Assembly: GCA_036365145.1 (NCBI GenBank)
Contig: JAEOAD010000015.1
Span: 10,099,501-10,163,500, forward strand
DNA: 64,000 nucleotides
From: Orientallactaga sibirica
Lineage: Eukaryota > Chordata > Mammalia > Rodentia > Dipodidae
Reading direction: 5' to 3'
The translations under genes were made by a program, and so were the position numbers. Below the pieces are notes generated by a model that saw only the letters and a program-made list of their open reading frames with translations, ran no database searches and was not told where the DNA came from. Positions 45,506-55,953 of the stretch are shown in pieces (positions within the stretch are counted from its first letter, which is position 1; each line of letters starts with the position of its first letter).

Positions 45506-45936
45506 CTTGAAACTGTTTTTTCAAAAACCTAGTTTTCTCCTATACTCCTCCATTCCCCCATCCTGACATGAAGCTCTTACTGCTGTTAGAGGGAACAGGA
45601 CACACAGGCCGTTCTAACTTTTTTGGGCTCAATGGGGTCACGGGGTGTAGCAGTAAGGGTCTCTTTCAGAAAGGGATGGTAGTCTAGAGGTCCAAGAGAG
45701 AAACCTGAGAGCCAGTCAGATGTCTCCTTACCATCTGAATGTAGGGCTTTTCCCCTTTGTCCCTGAGAAAACGTTTTAGGAGCAGCAAAATATTATAACA
45801 GTTTGAGAAAATAGGAAATGGTTTGTGTCATTGGATCAAAGAGGAAGTTTAAGTGGAAGCTTGACAAAGAAAATCAGAATCAATATCTATTGGGAGACTT
45901 ATCTATTTGTTTGAAAGGAATTTTAAGTTTTTTGTC
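45506..45936. other. Unassigned; possibly retroviral remnant
   Basis: This sequence lies directly beyond the MT LTR that interrupts the retroviral relic, so it should be the continuation of that element. I could not recognise any pol motif in it on the minus strand. Confidence 0.3.
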
Positions 45937-46321
45937 TGTGGTAGTTTGAATATATGTCCCTCAATATATTCAGTGTTTTATTAGTTATAGTTTGCATCTG
46001 CAATCACCTTGCAATGTCACTGGGGGCCGGTCTTAAGGTGTTAATGGTGTGGGTTTGAGATTCCATTGTAAAGATATGCAAACGTGCCTAGCAGGAGTTC
46101 CTGAAGTGTGCTGTGTGACCTTTTGGCTGTAGTTTTGCTCTGTGTGCTATGGTGGCTGGTTGGTCTCTCTCTCTCTGCTTGGCCCTGTGGAGAGCAGGCC
46201 GCTTCTCTTGCCATTATGGAACTTCTCCTGGATCTGTAAGCTTCAATAAATAATATCCCTTCCTCCATAACTGTGCCTGGTCTGGAAGTTCATCTCAGCG
46301 AACCTGAAGCTGTCTGCTACA
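45937..46321 (+). mobile_element. MT-type MaLR solo LTR inside a retroviral relic
   Basis: The LTR opens 'tgtggtagtttgaatatatg', carries 'gcttcaataaataatatccc' and ends 'aagctgtctgctaca'. The 5-bp duplication ttgtc is perfect at 45932-45936 and 46322-46326. It lies within or at the edge of the class I retroviral remnant and is therefore younger. Confidence 0.87.
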
Positions 46322-46326
46322 TTGTC

Positions 46327-46800
46327 ACAGAAGAAGCTTCTTGATAGGAGCCTGGGTCTTAAGATGAACCTGTAGAGGTTTGGCTGTCTTAGCTGAATTG
46401 ATTTTTCCCTCAGTGGCCCAGACTTTAGAATTAATATTTACTTCTATTAGAGGTAAGCAGAACATTGTCCTGGGGGCAGGGGCAAGAGAATGGAAGTCCA
46501 TGATTTAGTTAGGAGGTCTCAGCCTAATAGTGGGGCGTTTTGGCATAATTAAGGCATGGGGAGAAAAGTAATTTTTCCTAGTTACAACTGAGAGGCATGA
46601 AGGAATGTCTGGTCATGGGCTTGTCAGAAATGTCTGCTGAAGTCACTATTTGGGAAGAGAGCTGCCCAGGGTTAAACACTGAGACTGATATTAAGCTCTA
46701 GAAGCTAGAATGCGATATCCAGATCCCCACCATTGTTAGAATTACCCGGGGCTCCTGGAAGATGGTGAAGGCTTGAGTTGTGGGAGCTGGAGAGGAAGCC
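46327..46800 (-). pseudogene. Decayed retroviral protease and start of pol
   Basis: On the minus strand, a stretch near 46735-46790 reads 'FQEPRVILTMVGIW', like the start of a gammaretrovirus-type (class I) protease. The Asp-Thr-Gly-Ala active-site motif expected soon after is not seen. A frame of 33 codons at about 46330-46430 begins VWATEGKINSAK and resembles the junction between protease and reverse transcriptase. Stops and frame changes lie between these parts. The reverse transcriptase itself is not present; the MT LTR begins at the break. The element cannot be active. Confidence 0.45.
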
Positions 46801-46899
46801 TTGGGCCTCTTTAGTCCATTTAGACCACTTGTGGGCTGGCCTCTGGTCTCAGAGGTCCTTGCCTTGGGGGCAGTTGGCCTTCCAGTGGTCTCATTGGCA

Positions 46900-47847
46900 T
46901 AGAGGATAGGGTGCAGGCAGAGATTCCCCTCCAAGGACAGTTTCTTTTAAAATATCCCAGCTGTCCACATTGGTAGCAGGCCCCAGGAGCCCTACTTCCG
47001 GGTTGGCTTTTTTGTAAAACAGTTATTAGAGCCAGATTCCTTCTCCTTCTCTGATCAGCCTCTAGATCCCTATTATAAAAGGTCACCATGGCTGCCTAAA
47101 CCAGACTGTCTAGTGTGCTTTCAGGCTTTACTGCCATTGATCATAGTTTTTTGTTTTGTTTTGTTTTTAATATCTGGGACAGACTGAGTTAAAAATAGGC
47201 TTTTAATTACTATTGCTCCAGTTGGAGAGTAAGCAGAAAGGGTGATATGTTTTGTTACAGCAGTTTGTAGCCATTTAACAAATTTAGTGGGTGATTCATT
47301 TGGCTCTCGCATAATTAATGACAGTTTGGAATATTCAGGAGGCTTGGAGTGGGGTTTGTGTAGCCCTTCACCACTCATAGCTGTAAACAGGACTGGGTCT
47401 ACTCTACAGGTCTGATAAAACATTTAATTTTTCCCTTATATACAAAGAAAATTCATGTATGAGAAATTTCTAAGCACTTGTCATTTTCATGACAGCACTG
47501 GTCGAATGGTAAAATAATGTTGGAGTCAGCACTTTCCTCAGAAGGCCATTTTTTCCTTCTTTTAGATGGTCGGTGAGCCAGACAGTACGGCAGAGGACTA
47601 TCAGTCATTTTTTTCTTTATGCTTCATGGGCCAAAGGAATCCCAGCTTTTTAGGACATATTCTAATGGTGTGCATGTGGCTGATGGTTTGCTATCCATAC
47701 TGAAAAGGAAAGAAAGGGCTAAGAGATAAGGTATTTTTAATTTAATCTTGTTTTCAGTTGCCCAGGGATGGCTAGAAGCACTGTGGATCCCGGGAACAAT
47801 GGAACTTGAGATCATTTCATCAGATGGGGGCCACTGCTTGAGCATGA
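46900..47847 (-). pseudogene. Decayed class I endogenous retrovirus gag
   Basis: Three gag-like blocks follow in the right order on the minus strand. A matrix-like block (47847 down to about 47430) contains CTPLEYVLKSWDSFGP and, after a stop, a tryptophan-proline segment. A capsid C-terminal block (47423-47121) contains EPNESPTKFVKWLQ and SVPDIKNK, as in gammaretrovirus-type capsids. A nucleocapsid block (47089-46940) has an Arg-rich stretch then a zinc knuckle of form C-x2-C-x4-Y-x4-C, with Tyr where the metal-binding His belongs. The middle of gag (proline-rich region and N-terminal capsid) is missing between the first two blocks. Frameshifts and stops separate the blocks. No LTR of its own is recognised. 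This is an old, inactive copy. Confidence 0.75.
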
Positions 47848-48005
47848 GGCTGAATCCTGGAGCAGGAAATATGACTCAAGAATGAAGTTATTTATAAGGA
47901 ATGAACTTGAAATATCAGAACTGTGGCAATGAGTAGTAAACTCTTGGTTAAACCTGTTTGATTATACATAAAGAATAGAGTAGAACCTGGTTGAACTAAA
48001 ACTGT

Positions 48006-48053
48006 TTTTTTTTTTTTATTTTATTTTATTTATTTATTTGTTTGTTTGTTTGT

Positions 48054-48096
<43 letters not shown>

Positions 48097-48243
48097 TTTT
48101 GGGTTTTCAAGATAGGGTCTCACTTTAGCCCAGGCTGACCTGGAATTCACTATGTAATGTCAGGGTGTCCTTGTACTCACAGCAGTCCTCCTACCTCTGC
48201 CTCCTGAGTGCTGGGATTAAAGGCGTGCACCACCATGGCCAGC
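48006..48243 (-). repeat. B1 SINE with long (ATTT)n tail
   Basis: A full B1 in reverse: 'gatagggtctcactttagcc' to 'gtgcaccaccatggccagc'. Its tail is a T-run and about 95 bp of (ATTT)n with a (GTTT) patch. The repeat ctaaaac lies on both sides. Confidence 0.93.
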
Positions 48244-48476
48244 CTAAAACCATTTTGTTTTGATATAACCCTTTACAAATGGATTTGGAAAGAGAAAACA
48301 GACAAGTGAAATTTCTGCCTAATCTTGGAAGAGAAATATATGACAATTATTCTTATGTACATTAGAGCCATCTGAATTAACATAAAATAATTTTATGTCT
48401 TACCCATGACAGTTGAAAATAGATGAAGCTTAGGCTATTACAACATGTCTGTACATATATATACACAGATACATTA

Positions 48477-48700
48477 GGGGCTGGAGAGGTGGCTCAGTGG
48501 ATAAAATGATTGTTTTCAAAGCCTAACAATCCTGGTTTGACTCCCCAGTATTCATGTAAAGCCAGATGCACAAAGTGGTGCATGTCTGGAGTGTGTTTGC
48601 AGCAACTAGAGCCTCTTGCACACCAATTCTCTCTGTCTGTCTCTTTTCTTTCTCTGCTTATGAATAAATAAATAAAATTTAGAACAAAAGAAAACATAAG
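48477..48700 (+). repeat. DIP SINE (type I), first of a pair
   Basis: Head 'ggggctggagaggtggctca', tail (AAAT)n then A-rich. A second DIP follows directly. The 8-bp repeat atacatta at 48469-48476 and 48938-48945 flanks the pair as a unit. Confidence 0.92.
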
Positions 48701-48937
48701 TCTGGAGGGATGGCTTACCAGAAAAGGTGTTTGCCTGCAAAACCAAAGGACCTTGGTTTGATTCTCCAGGACCCACATTAGCCAGATGCAGAAGGGGGCA
48801 CAAGCGTCTGGAGTTTGTTTGCAGTGGCTAGAGGCCCTGGCATGCTCATTCTTTCTCTCTCTCTCTTTCTCTTTCTCTCCCCCTCTCTCTGTCAAATAAA
48901 TAAATAAACAAAATTAAATTTAAAAAAAAAAAGAAAA
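48701..48937 (+). repeat. DIP SINE (type I), second of a pair
   Basis: Head 'tctggagggatggcttacca', body 'agccagatgcagaagggggc', then (CT)n, (AAAT)n and an A-run. It lies head to tail with the preceding DIP with no spacer. Confidence 0.92.
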
Positions 48938-49027
48938 ATACATTACAAATATTGAGATTATAACTAAATACATTTGTTAAGACAATTCTTCTTATTTGTT
49001 AGAAATTTGAAGCTATAAAAATACACT

Positions 49028-49438
49028 TGGGCTGGAGAGATGGCTTGACATTTAAGGTGCTTGCCTGTGAAGCCTAAGGACCCATGTTCTACCCTCCAGA
49101 TCCCATATTAGCCAGATGCACAAAGGTGAGGCAAGCACAAGGTGGCACATGCCCACTAGGTGGTGCAAGCATCTGGAGTTCGATTGCAGTGGCTGAGGCC
49201 CTGGAGCACCAATTCTTTTTTTTTGGGGGGGTTGTGAGGTAGGGTCTCACTCTGGCCCAGGCTGACCTGGAATTAACTATGTAGTCTCAGGGTGGCCTCG
49301 AACTCTCGGCGATCCTCCTACCTCTGCCTCCCGAGTGCTGGGATTAAAGGCGTGCTCCACCAAGCCCGGCTGGAGCACCAATTCTTTATCTCTCCTCTCT
49401 GTCTATCTCTCTCACTTTCTCGAAAATACAAATAAAAT
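49028..49438 (+). repeat. DIP SINE (type II), interrupted by B1
   Basis: The type II insert 'ggcaagcacaaggtggcaca' with 'cccactaggtggtgcaagc' is intact. Its target duplication aaaaatacact lies at 49017-49027 and 49439-49449. A B1 sits between the body and the (CT)n end. Confidence 0.94.
49218..49370 (-). repeat. B1 SINE inside a DIP SINE
   Basis: A well kept reverse B1. The 16-bp target duplication tggagcaccaattctt is perfect at 49202-49217 and 49371-49386, so this is a young insertion. Confidence 0.96.
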
Positions 49439-49449
49439 AAAAATACACT

Positions 49450-50287
49450 CATTAGCCCAATATCATTACTTTATTATTAGTCAGTTATAAATATGCATCC
49501 ATTCCTAAAATGCCTTAAGATACCTTCACATCTTAAGATTCCATATAAAATTTCATTTGAAAATGTTTCCAGTTTCTTACAAACTTTGAAACCCCTGAAC
49601 TAATTATCTTTAATTTTCCTTCCAGAAAGAAGATATTATATCCAAATACTTCCCTGGGGATAAGAATTATATGACTCCAGGAAGTTTCTGAACACTCATA
49701 AGAAAAACAAACAAACAAACTTGATTCCTACATCTCAAATTGCTCCAGACAGCTTCACCCTTCTCCGTGGTAACCAACTGCTGCTGATACAGGTTTTACA
49801 GTAGACCTAGTTGTCAGCGCCTATGCTCCATGCAGAGGGGACTCCAGGCATGGATGCCATGCTATGCTTTCATCACTTGGTGATAGTGAAGTAGGCAGAA
49901 TGCAGTTTTCAGGGCAAAAGCCTAACAGCCTGAGCATCAACTCCATGCCAGGCTTTACAGCAGGCACGTTGCACATGCCATCTTACTTATTCTATTTATT
50001 GCCACTTAACTAACATACTTTGCAATATTTTTCCTTCCTATAGAAGATGAAATTGAGGTGGTTATGCAGACAGTGAGAGCCCAAAGCTAGTTTCTAGTCT
50101 TCACCCTCTCCTTTGCAAGAAACAAATCCCAGGTAAATAATACACATCACCAGAAGCCCACCTGGAGCCCACAGGCCAGGGCAATCCACACAGTCATGGC
50201 AGTCAGGGGAGGCTGAAAGGAGGCACTTGTGTCTGAGCTGGATCCAAAAGGATAAGTAGACATGCTCGGTAGAATACCAGACTATGA
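49450..50287. other. Unassigned with a MIR-like stretch
   Basis: Around 49935-50105 the phrases 'ccatgccaggctttacagca' and 'agaagatgaaattgaggtgg' suggest a worn MIR on the minus strand. The rest shows nothing I can name. Confidence 0.4.
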
Positions 50288-50400
50288 GCTAGGTGTGGTG
50301 GCGCATGCCTTTAATCCCAGCACTTGGGAGGCAGGGGTAGGAGGATCTCCATGAGTGAGACCCTACCTCAAAAAACCAAATAAATAAATAAATAAATACC
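50288..50400 (+). repeat. B1 SINE with internal deletion
   Basis: The B1 starts 'gctaggtgtggtggcgcatg' and passes directly from 'gatctccatgag' to 'tgagaccctacctc'. About 55 bp are missing between two GTGAG/ATGAG words, so a slip or recombination between them is likely. The flanks carry gactatga at 50280-50287 and 50402-50409. Confidence 0.9.
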
Positions 50401-50498
50401 TGACTATGACCATGTTTATTATTTACAGAAAACACTGTCATGCCCAGATTAACCATAAACTAATTTTTCTTAAATTCTTTCCAACAAAAAGATTTCCA

Positions 50499-50648
50499 GG
50501 GCTGGAGAGATGGCTTAACAGTTAAGGGATTTGCCTGTGAAGCCTAAGGACCCAGGTGTGATTCCCTAGTACCCATGTAAGCCAGATGCACAAGACAGTG
50601 CATGCATCTGGAGTTCATTTTCAGTGGTTAGAGGCTCTGGCATGCCCA

Positions 50649-50705
<57 letters not shown>

Positions 50706-50735
50706 AAGTAAATAAATGAAATATTTCAAAATTTA
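50499..50735 (+). repeat. DIP SINE (type I)
   Basis: Complete DIP: 'gggctggagagatggcttaa', 'gccagatgcacaagacagtg', a long (CT)n and 'aagtaaataaatgaaa'. The flanks 'aaaaagatttcc' and 'aaaagatcttc' are a probable target duplication. Confidence 0.93.
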
Positions 50736-50938
50736 AGAAAAGATCTTCACTGCTATCCGTGTTTACAGGTCATTACCCAGTGGCTTTGTAGGCATTCAAG
50801 ACCCAGCTCAGACTGCGTAGCAGGTCCACACAACAACTCTGTGTATTCAGGGTGCTTTCACCCATGGCCTATAATCTTTTTGGGTTCTCTCCTCTGTAAT
50901 CAGCCTCCAAACATTTACTCTTGTAAGAAATCCACAGA

Positions 50939-51310
50939 CCAGCTGCTTTGGAGATGGCTCAGTGAGCAAGCATAAGGGCCTGATTTCAGATACCCAATGC
51001 CGCTGTAAAATGTCAGGTGTGATTGCATATGCCTACCATGCCAGTGCTGGGGATGCAGAGTCAGAAGGATTCCCAGAGCTTTCTGGTAAGCTGGTCTAGA
51101 CAAATTGGTAAGTTCTAGATTCAGTGAGAGGAACTGTCTCTAAGAATAAACAAAGAGCAACTGAGAAAGATGCCTGATGTCAACCTATGGCCTCCACACA
51201 CATATACACACTTGTGAACATGAACCTGTGTGCACACACATATGAACATGCATACAAACATGGACACAAACCACTGCATATATACACCCACCTTCAAAAA
51301 AAGAAAAGAC
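50939..51310 (+). repeat. Old B2-superfamily SINE (RSINE1/B3-like)
   Basis: 'ctttggagatggctcagtga' is followed by 'gccagtgctggggatgcaga', 'tctagattcagtgagaggaa' and 'tgtcaacctatggcctccac', and a CA-rich tail to about 51290. Confidence 0.6.
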
Positions 51311-54300
51311 CCCCCGGGCTAAAAGGGCTGTTCTAATCCTTTTAACCCTAATAAACATAGCCTTGTCAGACACCTATTTTCCATGACCACTGTCCCTAAA
51401 GAGGGGACTAATGGCAGATAGATGGAGTCCCTTCTCCTTCTCAGATCCCCATGGCATGACAAAGCATTGAGCACTCAAGAAATGAAACTTGTGCCCCAAG
51501 CTCTCTCTACGTCCTGTGCAGATGTGGGGCTGGGGCCCACAACTCTCTTCCCCTGGCCCTGAGGGCAGCATTCAGAGCACCCTTTCAAAACAAAGCCAGG
51601 CTTTGGTGACCAGCTCCACAAGCACAGAACATCAAATGACATGAAAGGGCTTGAAGAGGATGCTTGCTGGAGAGCCACTTAGTCCGGAAAACCTGAAACC
51701 ATCCACTTGACTGAGGGCCGCTAACCACAACCTCAATGAATGATTAATGATTCTGGTCAGAGCTTATTGCAAACAGGCATGTGACAGCAGAGCCACTACC
51801 CACCCGCAGGACCTGCCTGTGTGATTGATGAGCCTCCAAGGGGTGGGTGCAGAGGGGCTGCAGAGGGAATGAGCCAGCTCAGGCTGCAGCCACCAGTGAG
51901 TACCCATCCTTGGGGGGAACTGGAAGGACACTAATGCTTGTGCTCTGGGTGGCAGATATGTCATGTAAGTTGTCCTACACTGAGTAGGGTGGGAGAAGGA
52001 AGACATGGGCACTTAATGAAGAGTGAGGTGCTAACATGAATGAGATGAGCCTTATAGGAATCCATTGTGGTACACCCAGGGTGTATCTATGCTCTGGAAT
52101 TACAAGGAGTATGCAAAGTGCTCTGAAAGACAAACTAAATATGTGTGGACAAAGTAGCTTGCAAAAATGTGTTAAACTGGCCTAAGACACTTTCCCAGAC
52201 TTCCCACCACTACTGCCATCCACGGACACTTCTAGTGGCCCTTGTATCTCATTTAAACAGGACTTATTTGCAAAGGAGAGAAGATAACGGTTGAAACTGC
52301 CCACTCGTGCTTCCACTCGCCTTCTCAGGGCCAGTATGTAGACATCCTGTTAGCACTGTGTTAAGTTAGCGCAGTGTCCTCCCAAGCCCTCCCTTCCTAT
52401 AGCCTCCAGAAAGACTAGCTGTTTCATATACCAAAGGCAGGTCTCATGGGAGGCTGCTCTGGCTTTCTGATGCATGGATTAGGTATAGACCAGCCAAATC
52501 CACAAAGCAGGAGTTGTGGGGAATGGATATGGCATAGCCCGCCTTCAGGGATTTGTGGTCTTGTTAGCAAGACAAGCTTCCCCCCATGTGAAACAAGCCC
52601 AGACAAAACAAAGCATCAGCCCCAAGTATGATGTTTGGAGCGATGTAGGGAAGGGACAGTGACCTTGGACTGAGAAGCTTTAAGGGAGGACCAGGAACCC
52701 GAGAAGGACTTGTGACCTCCCAGTAGGCTGCTGATTTCTTCCCAGGGCACAGCAACTGAGTCACTGAAAGTCCTGAGGGCTGCCACCTCCCACCCAGGAC
52801 TCCAAAAGCCCTTTTGAGTGACTTCACAGTGGCAGCAGACAAGCTCTGCAAGGTGCAGAGACCTTGTGCATGACTGGGGCTCTGAGTTGACCCAAGAACT
52901 AGCCAGGAGGCCAGGGACAGCCCCAGTGGGGCCTGGCTACACTGCAGACTCTGGCTCTGTTTCTTCTTAATACCCTCCTGCATGTACCTGATACCCGATA
53001 CTCGTCCTAGAGCATGCAAATCTAATAAATTCTTGGCTCCTGCAAGTTTCTTTAAAAAATATAAAAGAGGATCATATATAAAGAAGTTGATTAATATACA
53101 CCCTGCTAAAACAGCCTGGAACATCTGTGTATTAAGTTCATTTATTAAATTACACCAATCTGTATTTTAATGAGTGAAAGATACAGTACTTATTCTGTCA
53201 TCCATCAAAATAAACTCAGGAAATACTTAACATTATAATCATTTTTCTTGTTTGAACACGAGTTATGAAATATGGATCCTGCATTAAGAACACTGGACTT
53301 GCCATCATGATCAAATATGTTTTCACAGGTGCAGCAAATATTCAGTTTTCATTTCTTTCTCCAACTGTTGAAAATATAAACCATGTTTTCTATTTCTTCA
53401 CTGGATAACATTGCCTTCCCTCCACATGGCACCCATTATTACAGGCTTATTACCCCACCGTCTTCCCCTTCTCCTCCCCCAATACACTGCTAAAGTTGCT
53501 TAGTAATGAAAACACAGGCTTCTGTGGGGCCCTTGGCATCAGCTCTTCCCTTTGGGGTACCCTGGACTCAGGCTCGCTGTCCCTTTCTCCCCTCCTGCAG
53601 GCACCTTCATCTTTGCTTAGAGCTTGTGCTTTGAGAGTCTTTGAAGCGAATGTTCAGTGGGCAGAAGCACCAAAGGCAATGGACTCTCAGGCTATGGCCA
53701 CAGGGCTCCATACCCTGCCATGCACTCAGAGACTTCTGCTCAAATAAGGACAGTGGAGAAATGGTCTAGAGCCTCTGGAGCTCTTCCAGGGCTTACCTGG
53801 ACCCAAACCCCCAGAACCCTTGGAGTAAAGCCATTCATGAGGATGAGGATGTCAATTTCTAGGAGCTGAGGAGGCCAGTCTCTGTCTAATAGCATTGTGA
53901 GCTTGCAGGACAGAGGGTTCTGGGAGAAGGTGCCAGCTATGTAGCATGCTTAGAAGATCGGCCCACACAGCCAGGCCGATGAGCCCAGCTAGGGGATGGA
54001 CAATTTGCTATATGCTGAATTCACTCTGACTCCCACTGCCAGTGGGTAGATAATGCTCCTGGCTATCACTTCGGCTTCTTTGGCTTCCCCTACCCTATAC
54101 CCCAACTTACCCCTTACCACCCAGCCTTCTTTAACTACTACTAGTACTTGCTGGGCTCAAATCTTCCTGCATTTACTCCTACCAGGTTTCTGGGCTCCCT
54201 TCTCCTCCTTGACCCTCAGACTGGCCTGTTGGACAGCCTCCTGGACGGAGTGACTCATTTTGTCCACTAGGAGTCAGGGAAGCTTCGTAAAGGAGGTGAC

Positions 54301-55239
54301 AAGTACCCAGAAGCCACAGTGGCCCAGGAAAAGACGGACTTGGAGACATTTGGGGAAAGGAGCCATGTGAGCTAGTGCAGGGGGCAGTGAGCATGGGAGC
54401 AGAGGCCAGGCAGCCCTCCCCAACCACCAGGCACGTAACACAAGAAATGTTCCCTAGAACAACCTGAACAACAGTGTTGGTCACTCAGACTACAGAAGAC
54501 CCAGGCACATGTCTACTCTTCCAAGCCCAAGGGGCCCGGTCTCCTTAGTCTGAACCTATCCTAGGCTTTAGGTCTCCTGGCTTGAAGACCTATGGAATCT
54601 TGCAGAGCATCAGGGAAGGATACAGAGGTACCCTGCAGTACCAGGCACCTCGATGGATTTTAGATTGTAAGGATTGCTAGGAGTCTGTTTGGGAATCTGG
54701 ATTGGGCTGGCCAATGGAGAGGAATAGTTGGGAATTAGAACAGTGGCTGTGTTAATGGCTCCTACTCACTAAATATTCACTTTACCAATGAGCACAAAGA
54801 GATACTTGGTCTCAGTAATTGAGAAAGACAAAATAAAGGGATAATGTTTTCTTGCTTTGTACTGGCAAAGAGGGCAATGCCCCAATTCTCATTCAGGAAG
54901 GGAGCTCTGGAGCCTGTTAGTAGGCAGGTTCATTAAGGGTTAGCCCCAGCTGTAGTGGGACAAGCAAGGTGTGAAGGGAGGTCTAGTCACTTCAGCCCAG
55001 AGCTGAAAAAAGAGGGAGTGAAACTTCAGACAGTTGAATGGCTGGGCTCAGTGGATTGGGTGGCAAGGCAGGCTGTGTGAGCGAGCACATCCCCAGTGAA
55101 CTGGACCCTGTTGGCCTACATCACACTTTGATTTCTCGCCACTCTTCCTTACCACCTTCCCTTTAGAGATGCTTATCACTCATCATCACCTTTTTGTCCA
55201 GCAAATCTTTGTGACTATTTTTTAGAATCCAGCCTGAGT
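51311..55239. other. Long stretch with almost no recognised repeat
   Basis: In 3.9 kb I recognise only the fragment at 51320-51420 shared with 44796-44890 and a short direct repeat near 55030. The GC content is higher between about 51.4 and 54.6 kb. A 186-codon minus-strand frame at 52564-53124 has no domain I know. An AT-rich block at 53000-53270 ('gcatgcaaatctaataaatt') holds an octamer-like ATGCAAAT and TAAT cores. This is the most likely place for unique functional sequence, but no gene is demonstrated. Confidence 0.45.
55025..55110 (+). repeat. Direct repeat, copy 1
   Basis: The stretch around 'gaatggctgggctcagtgga' and 'ttgggtggcaaggcaggctg' recurs 1.66 kb away at 56685-56770 in the same orientation. 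The family is not recognised. Confidence 0.6.
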
Positions 55240-55400
55240 CAGGTAAAGTCAACTCTCACACATTGCTGGTGGGTGAATAAACTAGTTTAGCCACTTCAGA
55301 AAGCAGCCTGGCCACATTTTGTGACACAGAAAGGCGTATTTCATGATGCCAGCAATCCCACAGCTCACCTATTGAACACACCCATGGGCAGAGACAGCCA
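55240..55400 (+). repeat. L1 fragment, ancient
   Basis: 'caactctcacacattgctgg' with 'tgggtgaataaactagttta' and 'gccagcaatcccacagctca' matches the 3' part of old mammalian L1, in the order also seen at 36640-36790. Confidence 0.45.
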
Positions 55401-55608
55401 AGTAGGCCAGCCCAGAGAGCAAGTCAATTGCAAGCAACCATGATGACTATGGCTAGAGAAAATGAATTTGTAACTTGTGACAAGCACATGTTGGGATTCC
55501 ATGTAACAGGCACTCTGACATGCATATATAGCAACAAGTGGCCTTCCCGAGAGCAACCCTGAATAAAAACAAAATTGAATCCAAGGCAAAGATTTGGGTG
55601 ATACTCAC

Positions 55609-55901
55609 CTGCTCAGGCAATAACGCTGAAGCACTGGTAGGTGAGACGGGAAGGACATCTGGAAGGAAATGGGAGAGTTGGTGCGTAGTCAGAATTCCTT
55701 TCAGAACATCAAGTTCTTCTTGCTGGTGGCCCTGCACAGAGTTAGGCACTGATATTACAGTCATTTTGACAGAGGGCTCTGCACTTCCAGCCTGCCCATT
55801 CTTACTACCAGGGAAAACTATCAGAAAGCTACAGGAGCCAGAGTAAACAGCCATGGGCACATTCAGGAACAGTGAGTGACATGGAGCATGGAGAGCCCGT
55901 G
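55609..55901 (-). other. Candidate internal exon of an unknown transcript
   Basis: On the minus strand, a branch-point match TGCTAAC lies about 20 bases before the acceptor CTTTCTCTCTCAG. It is followed by 293 bp and then the ideal donor CAG|GTGAGT. One reading frame stays open across the whole segment and beyond it on both sides (minus-strand frame 55453-55953, 166 codons). In that frame the exon would enter at codon position 2 and leave after a complete codon. The peptide holds GHQQEELDVLKGIL and HFLPDVLPVSPTSASALL; I do not recognise it. No partner exons were identified nearby. It could be a real coding or lncRNA exon, or a chance combination. Confidence 0.28.
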
Positions 55902-55953
55902 CTGAGAGAGAAAGTGAGATTGTTAGCACACCTAATGAAAAGGGAAAGTGCAC

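Noticed and set aside
50499..50735. tRNA-like A and B boxes at the head of many elements
   Set aside because: They belong to tRNA-derived SINEs; no cloverleaf with a full acceptor stem is present, so none is called a tRNA gene.
52564..53124. 186-codon minus-strand frame, the longest outside simple repeats
   Set aside because: No recognised domain, and composition changes along the frame from AT-rich to GC-rich without sign of codon structure. Kept only as part of the repeat-poor island.
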